A model generated the notes under the pieces. That model made no database searches, was not told the DNA's origin, and saw only the letters and a list, made by a program, of their open reading frames with translations. DNA of 64,000 nt from Streptomyces sp. CB02959 (GTDB taxonomy: Bacteria > Actinomycetota > Actinomycetes > Streptomycetales > Streptomycetaceae). A program made the position numbers and the translations under genes. The DNA is taken from assembly GCF_002803155.1 (NCBI RefSeq), contig NZ_NNBP01000021.1, forward strand, positions 62,001 to 126,000. Reading direction: 5' to 3'. Shown here piece by piece: positions 1-8,818 of the stretch (positions within the stretch are counted from its first letter, which is position 1; each line of letters opens with the position of its first letter).

Positions 1-16
1 GTTCGGGCCCGGCGGC

Positions 17-790
17 TCAGAACCGCCGGGTGATCAGGGCCCGCTTGACCTCCTGGATCGCCTTGGTGACCTCGATACCGCGCGGGCAGGCGTCGGTGCA
101 GTTGAAGGTCGTCCGGCAGCGCCAGACGCCGTCCTTGTCGTTGAGGATCTCCAGCCGCTGCTCGCCGCCCTCGTCACGCGAGTCGAAGATGAAGCGGTGC
201 GCGTTGACGATCGCCGCCGGGCCGAAGTACTGGCCGTCGTTCCAGAACACGGGGCACGAGCTGGTGCACGCCGCGCACAGGATGCACTTGGTGGTGTCGT
301 CGAAGCGCTCGCGGTCCTCGGCGGACTGCAGGCGCTCGCGGGTCGGCTCGTTGCCGGTGGTGATCAGGAACGGCATCACGTCCCGGTACGCCTGGAAGAA
401 GGGGTCCATGTCGACGACAAGGTCCTTCAGCACCGTCAGGCCCTTGATGGCCTCGACGGTGATCGGCTTCTCCGGGTTGATGTCCTTGATCAGGGTCTTG
501 CAGGCGAGCCGGTTGCGACCGTTGATCCGCATGGCGTCCGAGCCGCAGATGCCGTGGGCGCACGAGCGACGGAAGGTGAGCGAACCGTCCTGATCCCACT
601 TGATCTTGTGGAGGGCGTCCAGGACGCGCTCCTTGGGATCGATCTCCAGCTGGAAGTCCTCCCAGCGGGCCTCCTCGGAGACCTCCGGGTTGAACCGGCG
701 GATCCGGAAGGTGACACTGATCAGGTGGGAAGCGTCGTTCTCGGCCGCGTCCAGAGCCGCGGAGTGCTTGTCGAGAGTGGGGGTGCTCAT
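17..790 (-). CDS. sdhB: Succinate dehydrogenase iron-sulfur subunit
   Basis: Electron-transfer subunit of complex II, carrying electrons from the SdhA flavin through three Fe-S centres to membrane quinone. The 257-residue protein has the plant-type 2Fe-2S ligand set C77, C82, D85 and C97; the Asp third ligand is also found in E. coli SdhB. The later motifs CILCAACTSSCP and CRTTFNCTDACP supply the 4Fe-4S and 3Fe-4S clusters. Length is normal. The start codon overlaps the sdhA stop (ATGA), so it is probably translationally coupled. It is the last gene of sdhCDAB. Confidence 0.97.
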   Translation of the reverse strand: MSTPTLDKHSAALDAAENDASHLISVTFRIRRFNPEVSEEARWEDFQLEIDPKERVLDALHKIKWDQDGSLTFRRSCAHGICGSDAMRINGRNRLACKTLIKDINPEKPITVEAIKGLTVLKDLVVDMDPFFQAYRDVMPFLITTGNEPTRERLQSAEDRERFDDTTKCILCAACTSSCPVFWNDGQYFGPAAIVNAHRFIFDSRDEGGEQRLEILNDKDGVWRCRTTFNCTDACPRGIEVTKAIQEVKRALITRRF

Positions 791-2544
791 CAGTACTTAC
801 GCTCCATCGGCTGGTAGCGGGTCTGCACGACCGGCTTGTAGTCGAGCCGGATCGACTCGGAGCCGTCGGCGCCCACCTCGCGGTACGCCATGGTGTGCCG
901 CATGAAGTTGACGTCGTCGCGGTTGGGGTAGTCCTCGCGGTAGTGACCGCCGCGGGACTCCTTGCGGGCCAGTGCCGACACCGCCATGACCTCGGCCAGG
1001 TCGAGCAGGTTGCCCAGCTCGATGGCCTCCAGCAGGTCCGTGTTGAAGCGCTTGCCCTTGTCCTGGATGGACACGTTGCGGTAGCGCTCGCGCAGCTCGC
1101 CGATCTTCTCGACCGCGGTCTTGATCGTCTGCTCTGTGCGGAAGACCATGACGTTGGCGTCCATGGTCTCCTGGAGCTCGTTGCGCAGCTCGGCCACCCG
1201 CTCGCCGCCGGTGGCGTTGCGCAGCCGCTCGACCTGCTCGGCGACCAGCGACGCCGGGTCCTCGGGCAGCTCGACGAAGTCCGCGGTGGCCGAGTACTCC
1301 GCCGCGGCGATGCCGGCCCGGCGACCGAACACGTTGATGTCCAGCAGCGAGTTGGTGCCCAGGCGGTTGGCGCCGTGCACGGAGACGCAGGCGACCTCGC
1401 CGGCGGCGTACAGGCCCGGCACGACGGTGGTGTTGTCGACCAGCACCTCACCCTCGACGTTGGTCGGGATGCCGCCCATGGCGTAGTGCGCGGTCGGCTG
1501 GATCGGGATCGGGTCCGTGTAGGGCTCGATACCGAGGTACGTCCGCGCGAACTCGGTGATGTCCGGGAGCTTGGCGTCCAGCTGCTCCGGCGGCAGGTGG
1601 GTCAGGTCCAGGTAGACGTGGTCGCCCTCGGGACCGCAGCCGCGGCCCTCGCGGATCTCCGTGTAGATGGAGCGGGAGACGACGTCGCGGGAGGCGAGGT
1701 CCTTCATGACGGGCGCGTACTTCTCCATGAAGCGCTCGCCGTCCTTGTTGCGGAGGATGCCGCCCTCACCACGGGCGCCCTCCGTCAGCAGGATGCCCAT
1801 CCGCCAGATGCCCGTCGGGTGGAACTGGAAGAACTCCATGTCCTCCAGCGGCAGCCCGCGGCGGTACACGGCGGCCTGGCCGTCACCGGTCAGGGTGTGG
1901 GCGTTCGACGTCACCTTGAAGAACTTGCCGGTGCCGCCGGAGGCGTAGATGACCGACTTGGCCTGGAAGATGTGGATCTCGCCGGTGGCCAGCTCGTAGG
2001 CGACCACACCGGCCGACTTCTTGACGCCGTCGACCTCGGTGATCAGCTGGTCCAGGACGTAGAACTCGTTGAAGAACTCCACGCCCTCCTTGACGCAGTT
2101 CTGGTAAAGCGTCTGGAGGATCATGTGGCCGGTGCGGTCCGCGGCGTAGCAGGACCGGCGGACCGGGGCCTCGCCGTGGTTGCGGGAGTGACCGCCGAAC
2201 CGGCGCTGGTCGATCCGGCCCTCCGGCGTGCGGTTGAAGGGCAGGCCCATCTTCTCCAGGTCGAGGACCGAGTCGATGGCCTCCTTCGCCAGGATCTCGG
2301 CGGCGTCCTGGTCGACCAGGTAGTCACCGCCCTTGACCGTGTCGAAGGTGTGCCACTCCCAGTTGTCCTCCTCGACGTTGGCGAGGGCCGCCGCCATGCC
2401 GCCCTGGGCGGCACCGGTGTGGGAGCGGGTGGGGTAGAGCTTCGTCAGGACCGCGGTCCGGCTGCGCTTGGTCGCCTCGATGGCGGCACGCATGCCCGCG
2501 CCGCCGGCGCCGACGATGACGGTGTCGTACTTGTGGATCTGCAT
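790..2544 (-). CDS. sdhA: Succinate dehydrogenase flavoprotein subunit
   Basis: Catalytic subunit oxidising succinate to fumarate in the TCA cycle. The protein has 584 residues with an N-terminal dinucleotide fold (VGAGGAGMRAA, residues 11-21). The motif RSHTGAAQGG holds the expected covalent-FAD histidine at about residue 42, and HGANRLG lies in the FAD domain. Length is normal. It lies 32 bases after sdhD and overlaps sdhB by one base, in the same operon. Confidence 0.97.
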   Translation of the reverse strand: MQIHKYDTVIVGAGGAGMRAAIEATKRSRTAVLTKLYPTRSHTGAAQGGMAAALANVEEDNWEWHTFDTVKGGDYLVDQDAAEILAKEAIDSVLDLEKMGLPFNRTPEGRIDQRRFGGHSRNHGEAPVRRSCYAADRTGHMILQTLYQNCVKEGVEFFNEFYVLDQLITEVDGVKKSAGVVAYELATGEIHIFQAKSVIYASGGTGKFFKVTSNAHTLTGDGQAAVYRRGLPLEDMEFFQFHPTGIWRMGILLTEGARGEGGILRNKDGERFMEKYAPVMKDLASRDVVSRSIYTEIREGRGCGPEGDHVYLDLTHLPPEQLDAKLPDITEFARTYLGIEPYTDPIPIQPTAHYAMGGIPTNVEGEVLVDNTTVVPGLYAAGEVACVSVHGANRLGTNSLLDINVFGRRAGIAAAEYSATADFVELPEDPASLVAEQVERLRNATGGERVAELRNELQETMDANVMVFRTEQTIKTAVEKIGELRERYRNVSIQDKGKRFNTDLLEAIELGNLLDLAEVMAVSALARKESRGGHYREDYPNRDDVNFMRHTMAYREVGADGSESIRLDYKPVVQTRYQPMERKY

Positions 2545-2576
2545 GGGTGGAATACCTCAGTCCCTCAGCCCGGGGC

Positions 2577-3053
2577 CTAGCGGATGTTCGGGTCGAAGGT
2601 GAAGATCACCAGCGTGCCCAGAAGGACGGTGAACACCGTGGCGGTGTAGAGGAGCATCTTCAGCCAGAAGCGGGTGTTGTCCCGCTGCGCGTAGTCGTTG
2701 ATGACGGTACGCAGGCCGTTGGCTCCGTGCAGCATGGCCAGCCACAGCATCAGCAGGTCCCAGACCTGCCAGAAGGGCGAGGCCCAGCGGCCGGCGACGA
2801 AGGCGAAGCCGATCTTGGAGACGCCGCCGTCGAGCACCAGCTGGATCAGCAGGTGGCCGAGGACCAGGACGACCAGGACGATGCCGGACAGCCGCATGAA
2901 CAGCCAGCCGTACAGCTCGAAGTTGGTGCGGGTCGTCTTGGGGGTCTTCCCGGTGCGCTTGCGGGGCGCCTCGATGACCGGTGCCGGGTTGTCCGCGTCG
3001 TAGAGCGCGACGTTCTCCGCGGCGGCGCCCGCGGTGGTGGATTCAGCAGACAT
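2577..3053 (-). CDS. sdhD: Succinate dehydrogenase membrane anchor subunit
   Basis: Membrane anchor of complex II, 158 residues. A polar N-terminus of about 45 residues is followed by three hydrophobic segments at roughly 50-72, 92-112 and 130-152. Histidines H67 and H109 are candidate haem ligands; H109 lies in HGANGLRTVINDY, the anchor signature. It starts 6 bases after the sdhC stop. Assigning C versus D relies on operon order and similarity to actinobacterial anchors. Confidence 0.92.
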   Translation of the reverse strand: MSAESTTAGAAAENVALYDADNPAPVIEAPRKRTGKTPKTTRTNFELYGWLFMRLSGIVLVVLVLGHLLIQLVLDGGVSKIGFAFVAGRWASPFWQVWDLLMLWLAMLHGANGLRTVINDYAQRDNTRFWLKMLLYTATVFTVLLGTLVIFTFDPNIR

Positions 3054-3059
3054 CAGGCG

Positions 3060-3440
3060 TCAGCTCCCGAACAGCGTGCGCAGCGTGTGCTGCAGCACGG
3101 GGTAGAAGGCACCGGCCATCAGCACGACCCAGACGCCGACAACGGTCCAGAGCATCTGCTTCTGGTACTTCGGGCCCTTGGACCAGAAGTCCACCGCGAT
3201 GACCCGCAGGCCGTTGAGCGCGTGGAAGAGGATGGCGGCCACCAGGCCGTACTCCATCACGTTGACGATGGGCGTCTTGTAGGTCGCAACGACGTTGTCG
3301 TACGCGTCGGGGGAGACACGAACGAGAGCGGTGTCGAGGACGTGTACGAACAGGAAGAAGAAGATGAGGACGCCAGTGACTCGATGAGCCACCCAGGACC
3401 ACATGCCTTCCCGGCCGCGGTACAGCGTTCCAGCCGGCAC
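3060..3440 (-). CDS. sdhC: Succinate dehydrogenase cytochrome b556 subunit
   Basis: First gene of the sdh operon, 126 residues with three membrane spans (about 18-38, 62-82, 98-118). SWVAHRVTGV near residue 15 and HALNGLRVIAVD (H73) match the haem b and quinone-binding signatures of this family. The GTG start is preceded by GGAGGG at a spacing of about 7. The 5' side (3441-3622) is the probable operon promoter region. Confidence 0.93.
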   Translation of the reverse strand: MPAGTLYRGREGMWSWVAHRVTGVLIFFFLFVHVLDTALVRVSPDAYDNVVATYKTPIVNVMEYGLVAAILFHALNGLRVIAVDFWSKGPKYQKQMLWTVVGVWVVLMAGAFYPVLQHTLRTLFGS

Positions 3441-3571
3441 GGAAAAACCCTCCGGGAGCGGGGACTAGGGCCGCGCCGGCTTCTCTGTCGGTCGGGCCCG
3501 GCCGGGTACGGTCCACCGGCCGCTCGTCATCGTATCGACGAGCTGTCGGTTCCTCGCGCGGGGGTCCTTAG

Positions 3572-3605
3572 GTGTGATCAAACAGGCACCAACGGGCTAT
3601 CACAC
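3572..3605. promoter_or_regulatory. Inverted repeat upstream of the sdh operon
   Basis: GTGTGAT at 3572-3578 and its exact complement ATCACAC at 3599-3605 are separated by 20 bases. The repeat lies between the OHCU decarboxylase gene and sdhC, in the only sizeable gap before the sdh operon. It could be an operator or an RNA stem. It does not match the Rex consensus. Confidence 0.3.
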
Positions 3606-3622
3606 AAGCACGAACTCGCACA

Positions 3623-4198
3623 TCAGGGACAACTCGCCGCGAGTTGCCCCAGCCTGACGCGGGCCAGCCGCCGTAAGTGGTCCGCGGCGACCGACCGCTC
3701 CTCGTCCGGTTCGTGCGCCAGACGGGTGCGGATGGCGTGCAGGGTCTGGTCCATCAGCTCGTCGTCGCGGTAGCCGTCCAGGCAGATCACGAAGGCGTGC
3801 CGGAAGCGGAGTTCGTACGCGGCGTGGGCGGCGCGCAGCGCGGTGTGGGCGGCGAGGGTGCCGGGGCCGGGGCGGACCGGCGGCAGCGCCGCGGGCGCCT
3901 CCTGGGCCAGCGCCTCGGCCTGTTCGGCCGGGCTGAGGTCGTAGCCGGCCTCGTCGCCGGCGGCCAGCAGGGACTCCGGGTCCGGATACGGGCGGTGGGC
4001 GGCGATCCGCTCGGCCCAGCGGAGGCAGCCGCAGCAGGTCAGCAGGGTGGCGACGGCCCGGTCGCGGGGGAGTGCGTTGAAGCGGTCGAGGCCGGCCGTC
4101 GACGGCGGGGTGAGCCGGTTCTGCCAAGGTATGCCGCACCGCGGAGCGGGCAGGTGGGGCCGCGCCGGCGGACGGGCGGCCGGAGTGTCACCGGACAG
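3623..4198 (-). CDS. 2-oxo-4-hydroxy-4-carboxy-5-ureidoimidazoline (OHCU) decarboxylase
   Basis: Converts OHCU to S-allantoin in the urate oxidation pathway. The family domain spans about 155 residues from GLDRFNALPRDRAVATLLTC (near 4093) to the C-terminus. FVICLDGYRDDELM and RTRLAHEPDEE fit the conserved core. No other urate genes are nearby. The start is unclear: the frame stays open up to ATG 4501, with GTG codons at 4396 and 4384 that lack a ribosome site. The best-placed ribosome site, GAGGAG, lies 6 bases before a CTG at 4198, which gives 191 residues and is used here. The extra N-terminus of the longer versions is Pro/Arg/Ser rich and looks non-coding. Confidence 0.72.
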   Translation of the reverse strand: MSGDTPAARPPARPHLPAPRCGIPWQNRLTPPSTAGLDRFNALPRDRAVATLLTCCGCLRWAERIAAHRPYPDPESLLAAGDEAGYDLSPAEQAEALAQEAPAALPPVRPGPGTLAAHTALRAAHAAYELRFRHAFVICLDGYRDDELMDQTLHAIRTRLAHEPDEERSVAADHLRRLARVRLGQLAASCP

Positions 4199-4588
4199 CG
4201 TGGGCTCCTCGGGCGGACGGGATCGGGCCGGAACGGATGAGAACGGACGAGAAGGGACGGGGGCGATGTGGAGCAGTTGGCGGGTGGACGGCGGGCGACT
4301 GGCGGAAACCGAGCGGCACGTGGGGCGAAACGGGTGAAAAGTCTGATACGTACGGAATGTGAGGCAGATGTGGTGATACGTCACATGAGGTGGCACCCGG
4401 CGGATTTCCAGCGGTCCACGCGCCCCGGAAGGGAGTGAGCGACGGCGAGGCCACGCTAACGACGCTCGCCTGCCACTGTCCGACGGATGCGCGATTTTCA
4501 CCCGGATGAGAGAGCTTTCGCGCGCTCGGTGGACGACTTTCTCCGCACTCCTGGCAATACCTTCGCCCCGAAAAGTGAGGATTGCACG
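4199..4588. other. Divergent intergenic region between OHCU decarboxylase and GH20 genes
   Basis: This gap of 390 bases is less GC-rich than its surroundings in the middle. It contains the direct repeat TGATACGT at 4344-4351 and 4374-4381, 30 bases apart, which could be regulatory for either gene. No gene is recognised here. The open frame reaching 4501 on the minus strand has poor coding character. Confidence 0.35.
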
Positions 4589-6298
4589 ATGTCGAATCCG
4601 ATGCGGCCGCCGCGTTCCCCGCGGCCCTCGGCCTCCCTCCGGCCCCCGCTCCAGGCCGTGCCGACCCCCGGCCCGGCGGCCCGCCGCGCGCTGCTGGCCG
4701 CCCCGGTACTGGCCGGCGCGCTGGTGCTGGGCGGCTGCTCACAAGGGGCCGATTCCCAACCCCCGGGGGCCGCTCCCAGTTCTTCCAGCCCCGCCGCGCC
4801 CATCCCGAGCTGGGCCAAGGTCACCGGCCCACCGCACATCGTCCCGGCCGTACGGGGCTTCCGCCCGGCGGACGGAAACGGCTGGCGGCCGACCAAGGGC
4901 GCCCGGGTCGTGGTACCGGCCGGGGAGAAGAGCACCGTCGCCGATGAAGCGCAACTTATGGCCAAAGATCTTGGCGGGCTGGCCGTGGTGTGGGGAAAGC
5001 AGGACGTCCGGCCCGGTGACATCGAGGTGAAGCTCAGCGGATCGGCCGGGGCCAACCGCCCCGACAACGCCCCGGTCGGCAGCACCGCCGACGAGTCCTA
5101 CACCCTGACCGCCCGCGAGGCCCGGCTCACCCTCACGGCCCCCACCGACGCCGGGATCTTCAACGGCACCCGCACCGTCAAACAGGCCGTCCGCAACGCC
5201 GGCGGCCTCCCCGAGGGCACCATCGAGGACCGCCCGGACCGCCCCGAGCGCGGCATGCTGCTCGACAACGCCCGCAAGCCGTTCACCGCGGACTGGATCG
5301 AGGCCCGCATCCGGCAGCTCGCCGACCTCAAGCTCAACCAGCTCCAACTGCACTTCTCCGACGACCAGGGCTTCCGCATCCAGAGCGACAGCCACCCCGA
5401 GATCGTCTCGGCCGACCACCTGACCAAGGCCCAGGTCCGCCACCTGATCAAGGTCGGGCAGAGCCTGCACGTCGCCCTCGTCCCGGAGATCGACTCGCCC
5501 GGCCACCTCGGCGCCGTCCTCGACCACTACCCCGACCTCCAGCTGCGCAACGCCTCCGGCAAGGTGCTCCGCGGCGCCATCGACATCTCCAAGCCGCAGG
5601 CCGGCGCGCTGATCGACTCGCTGCTCAAGGAGTTCGGGCAGCTCTTCCCCGGCCCGTACTGGCACCTGGGCGGCGACGAGTACCAGGCACTGGTGGCCTC
5701 GAACCCCGAGGCGTCCTACCCGCAGCTGGCCAAGGCCGCCCGGGACAAGTACGGCCCCGGCGCCACCATCAAGGACCTGGCGACCGGCTGGCTGAACGAC
5801 CGGCAGAAGACCGTGGAGGCCGCCGGCAAGACCCGGATCGAAGCCTGGAACGACGGCTTCTTCGCCGGCGGCAAGGTGGCCGCCGACAAGAACCGCAGGG
5901 TCGCCTACTGGACCGGCAAGGAGATCGGCGCCCGCGACCCCGCCGAGTTCTTCCACGAGGGCCGCACGGTGCTCAACCTCAACGACGAGTACCTCTACTA
6001 CGTGCTCGGCGAGCCCAACAACTTCACGTACCCGACCGGCGAGCGGATCTACAAGAGCTGGACCCCGCGGGTGCTGCGGGGCACGTCGCCGGTGTCCGTA
6101 CCGGAGAGCCAGACCGGGCCCGACCGCATCCCGGGCGCGCGGTTCGCGATCTGGTGCGACCACGCGCAGGCGCAGACCCCGCAGCAGATCGCGGCCGGGA
6201 TCAGGCTGCCGCTCGCGGCGCTGGCGCAGAAGACCTGGGACCCGCGCACCCCCGCGCTGTCCTGGACGGACTTCAGGGCGCTGGTGAACCGGCTCTGA
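4589..6298 (+). CDS. Secreted beta-N-acetylhexosaminidase, GH20, lipoprotein
   Basis: Family 20 glycoside hydrolase removing terminal GlcNAc from chitin or murein fragments outside the cell, 569 residues. The N-terminus has an Arg pair (RRALL), a hydrophobic stretch and the lipobox LVLGGC, so export and lipid anchoring are expected. A GH20b-like domain (about 65-190) is followed by the catalytic barrel, with HFSDDQGFR and the Asp-Glu catalytic pair D363-E364 in HLGGDEY. The start has AGTGAGG 8 bases upstream. Two hairpins follow the stop. Confidence 0.9.
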   Translation: MSNPMRPPRSPRPSASLRPPLQAVPTPGPAARRALLAAPVLAGALVLGGCSQGADSQPPGAAPSSSSPAAPIPSWAKVTGPPHIVPAVRGFRPADGNGWRPTKGARVVVPAGEKSTVADEAQLMAKDLGGLAVVWGKQDVRPGDIEVKLSGSAGANRPDNAPVGSTADESYTLTAREARLTLTAPTDAGIFNGTRTVKQAVRNAGGLPEGTIEDRPDRPERGMLLDNARKPFTADWIEARIRQLADLKLNQLQLHFSDDQGFRIQSDSHPEIVSADHLTKAQVRHLIKVGQSLHVALVPEIDSPGHLGAVLDHYPDLQLRNASGKVLRGAIDISKPQAGALIDSLLKEFGQLFPGPYWHLGGDEYQALVASNPEASYPQLAKAARDKYGPGATIKDLATGWLNDRQKTVEAAGKTRIEAWNDGFFAGGKVAADKNRRVAYWTGKEIGARDPAEFFHEGRTVLNLNDEYLYYVLGEPNNFTYPTGERIYKSWTPRVLRGTSPVSVPESQTGPDRIPGARFAIWCDHAQAQTPQQIAAGIRLPLAALAQKTWDPRTPALSWTDFRALVNRL

Positions 6299-6323
6299 GC
6301 GGCCGGGCGGGATAGATGCGAGA

Positions 6324-6395
6324 GACGGCCGGGGCCGCCACCCCCCACAGGAGAGGCCCCGGCCGTCGCTCACGAGGAGCCCGTGACGGGCTCCT
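6324..6395 (+). terminator. Tandem terminator hairpins after the GH20 gene
   Basis: A perfect 13-bp stem (6324-6336 with 6355-6367) is followed 8 bases later by a perfect 9-bp stem AGGAGCCCG/CGGGCTCCT (6375-6383 with 6387-6395). They lie 26 and 77 bases after the hexosaminidase stop. There is no U-tract, which is usual for Streptomyces. Confidence 0.75.
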
Positions 6396-6819
6396 AATCG
6401 ATACAGCGCCGACGGGCCCGAAAGCGTCACACGGGGTACGGGCGGTGGCACGGCCAGTGGTCTGGACGCGGGCCGGGAAGGGCCCGTAACGTGCCGGAAC
6501 GCGCCGGTGGGCGGGTGCGTCGCGGGGGGCCCGGCGACCGGGAAGAACGGCTGGTTACCGGGGAGTTCGGTGGAAAACGCGGACACGTCGTGCCGGCGCG
6601 CCGCCGGTCCCAAGAGGTGGCCCGGGTGCCGGGCACCGGGTCTCACCCGTTACGGTCAGCAGGAGCGGCCGGACGGTCCACCGCCGGCGCAGCGGAGGAG
6701 CGGACCGGCCGGGCGGTGACCACGGCGGGCCGGACGACCGGCCGGCAACGAAGAAACAGCGACAGCACGAAGCGGCAAGGACCGGGCGGCGGACATTCAG
6801 CGTGCGACAGGATGGACCC
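6396..6819 (+). other. Intergenic region upstream of an ECF sigma factor
   Basis: About 420 bases with no convincing gene in any frame. One possible ECF-type promoter is GGAAC at 6496-6500 with CGTC at 6518-6521, a spacer of 17, about 300 bases before the sigma gene. This is a weak call because such short motifs are common in GC-rich DNA. Frames on both strands are open only because stop codons are rare at this base composition. Confidence 0.3.
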
Positions 6820-7557
6820 GTGCGAGGGGACGACATTCAGCCGGACGACGGACGGCTGACGGTTGCCGTACAGGCGGCGCAGGACGGCGACGAGACGGCG
6901 TTCCGGCTCGTCTACCGCGCCATACAGCCCCGGCTTCTCGGCTACGTCCGGACCCTGGTGGGCGAAGCGGACGCCGAGGACGTGGCGTCCGAGGCGTGGC
7001 TCCAGATCACCCGCGACCTCGCCCGCTTCAGCGGCGACGCGGACCGCTTCCGCGGCTGGACCGCCCGGATCGCCCGTAACCGGGCGCTGGACCACATCCG
7101 GATGCGCGGCCGCCGCCCGGCCGTCGGGGGCGACGAGAGCGAACTCACCGACACCCCCGCCGCGTCCGACACCGCGGGCGAGGCGCTGGAGGCCCTGGGC
7201 ACCGGCCGCACCTTCCGCCTGATAGGCCGGCTCCCGCAGGACCAGGCCGAGGCGGTGACGCTGCGGGTGGTCGTCGGCCTGGACGCCAAGAGCGCGGCAC
7301 AGGTCCTGGGCAAGCGGCCGGGCGCGGTGCGCACCGCCGCCCACCGCGGTCTGAAGAAGCTGGCCGAACTGCTCACCGAGGACGGTGGCGGCGACGAGGG
7401 CGACGGGGCGCCCCGGGGGCTGTCCGCGGGTCCGGGCACGGACGGTGGCACAGTGGGTGAGCTGCCCGTACCGGACCGAAGACACCCTGAAGGTGTGGCG
7501 GATTCGTACGTACCAGGTGTGACGGAAACGGCCGCACGAACGCAGAAGGACATGTGA
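6820..7557 (+). CDS. ECF-type RNA polymerase sigma factor
   Basis: Alternative sigma factor of about 245 residues. Region 2 (about residues 18-85) contains FRLVYRAIQPRLLGYVRTLV and the -10 recognition segment RGWTARIARNRALDHIR. Region 4 (about 125-185) contains the helix-turn-helix LDAKSAAQVLGKRPGAVRTA. The C-terminal 60 residues are Gly/Pro-rich and not recognised. GTG 6820 has AGGA 7 bases upstream; GTG 6802 in the same frame lacks a ribosome site. The stop overlaps the next start (TGATG), pairing it with a probable membrane regulator. Confidence 0.88.
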   Translation: MRGDDIQPDDGRLTVAVQAAQDGDETAFRLVYRAIQPRLLGYVRTLVGEADAEDVASEAWLQITRDLARFSGDADRFRGWTARIARNRALDHIRMRGRRPAVGGDESELTDTPAASDTAGEALEALGTGRTFRLIGRLPQDQAEAVTLRVVVGLDAKSAAQVLGKRPGAVRTAAHRGLKKLAELLTEDGGGDEGDGAPRGLSAGPGTDGGTVGELPVPDRRHPEGVADSYVPGVTETAARTQKDM

Positions 7558-8621
7558 TGGCCGACGACCGGTATAGCTGGCTCGACAAGGACGCCGCGGA
7601 GCGACTGCTGCGTGGTGAGCCCGCCGGTTCCCAGGTCGGCGACGGTGCACGCGAACTCGAACACCTGCTGAAGGCCGCCGCGGCGGCCGGCTCCGGCCTG
7701 CCCGAAACCGCCGCGCTGCCCGGCGAGGAGGCCGCGCTGGCCGCCTTCCGGCAGACCCGTCACGACGCCGGCGCCCACCCGCGCGAAGCCGGTCGCGGCG
7801 CCGCGCTGTCCGCCGTGCGCGGCGGCCGCGGCAGCCGCGTCGCCGAACGCAACGGGCTCGCCCGCCCCTTCAGACGCGGCTTCGCGGTCGCCCTCGCGGT
7901 CTGCGCGATCGGCGGTATCGCGGTCGCCGCCGGCACCGGCGTCCTGCCCACCCCGTTCCGGGGCGGCGAACCGCAGCCCGGGGCCAGCGTCTCGGCCGCC
8001 GAGACGCCCAGCACCTTCGAGACCCAGGAGTCCGCCACCAGCCCCGGCGAGACCGGTCGCACTCCGGCCACCCAGCCCGACGGGCGGCCCACCGGCCCCG
8101 GCGCCACTCCCACCCCCAGCCCCGGCAGCAGCCAGAGCGCCGGCCCGGCGCCCGGCACCCGGACGCCCGGCACCGGCACCCCCGGCGACGACAGCCAGTC
8201 GCAGCAGGACCAGGACGGCAAGAACAAGAAGCGGCTGCTGCTGGCGCTCTGCAAGGACTACGAGTCCGGCAAGCGCGGCGACCTGGACCGCGACACCCTG
8301 CGGAGCCTCGAATCCAAGGCCGGTGGCCCGAACAAGGTGCACGCCTTCTGCCGCCAGTACCTCACCCAGGCGGGACAGCAGGGCGGCGGCTCGGGTGACA
8401 ACGATGGCGGAGGCGGCGGCCGGGGCGGCGGAGGCGGCGGCCAGGGCGGGAACGGCGACGGCGGCGGCCACAACGGCGGTGGCGGCGGCGACGAGGAGGG
8501 CGACCCGTCCGGCGTCACCCCGCCCAGCCCGAGCGCCCCGCCCGCCGGCACCACCCCCGCACCGGACCCCAGCACGCCCGCGCCGACCCCTACCGGAACC
8601 CTTCCTACCGGTCCGGTGTGA
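7557..8621 (+). CDS. Single-pass membrane protein coupled to the ECF sigma factor (possible anti-sigma)
   Basis: The 354-residue protein has a cytoplasmic N-terminus (about 1-100), one membrane span near 103-128 (FAVALAVCAIGGIAVAAGTG) and a long outside region. The outside part has Pro/Thr/Ser-rich linkers, a segment with two cysteines (LLLALCKDYESGKRG to HAFCRQYL, about 225-278) and a Gly-rich tract. Translation is coupled to the sigma gene by a one-base overlap, and AGAAGGA lies 6 bases upstream. Gene order and topology suggest an anti-sigma factor, but no zinc-binding anti-sigma motif is visible. Confidence 0.7.
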   Translation: MADDRYSWLDKDAAERLLRGEPAGSQVGDGARELEHLLKAAAAAGSGLPETAALPGEEAALAAFRQTRHDAGAHPREAGRGAALSAVRGGRGSRVAERNGLARPFRRGFAVALAVCAIGGIAVAAGTGVLPTPFRGGEPQPGASVSAAETPSTFETQESATSPGETGRTPATQPDGRPTGPGATPTPSPGSSQSAGPAPGTRTPGTGTPGDDSQSQQDQDGKNKKRLLLALCKDYESGKRGDLDRDTLRSLESKAGGPNKVHAFCRQYLTQAGQQGGGSGDNDGGGGGRGGGGGGQGGNGDGGGHNGGGGGDEEGDPSGVTPPSPSAPPAGTTPAPDPSTPAPTPTGTLPTGPV

Positions 8622-8717
8622 CGTTTTTTGACGCCGTGACGCAGTAAGAAATGAGCCGACTGGTCATCGGCGGCGCACGAGCCAGGGTTCCCCCCGTACC
8701 CGTGGCTCGGCGCACAT

Positions 8718-8756
8718 GGCGCGGGCGGGGCACGTTCCCCCGGCCCTGCCCGCGCC
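8718..8756. terminator. Bidirectional terminator between convergent genes
   Basis: The arms at 8718-8730 and 8744-8756 pair over 13 bases with one mismatch (GGCGCGGGC core), with a 13-base loop. It lies between the sigma-associated protein gene and the convergent peptidoglycan-binding protein gene. Confidence 0.65.
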
Positions 8757-8818
8757 CCCCTCTTTGCGCCTGAACCGGCGCCGCTTTCGCGTAGGTGGTT
8801 GCTGTGGGTGGGGGTGGC

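Noticed and set aside
895..2580. Plus-strand open frame of 561 codons opposite sdhA
   Set aside because: It is antisense to a certain sdhA gene and has an Asp/Gly/Val-rich composition typical of shadows.
4739..6646. Long open frame on the minus strand opposite the GH20 gene
   Set aside because: The plus strand encodes a complete GH20 enzyme. The minus frame is a product of high GC and has no recognisable domain.
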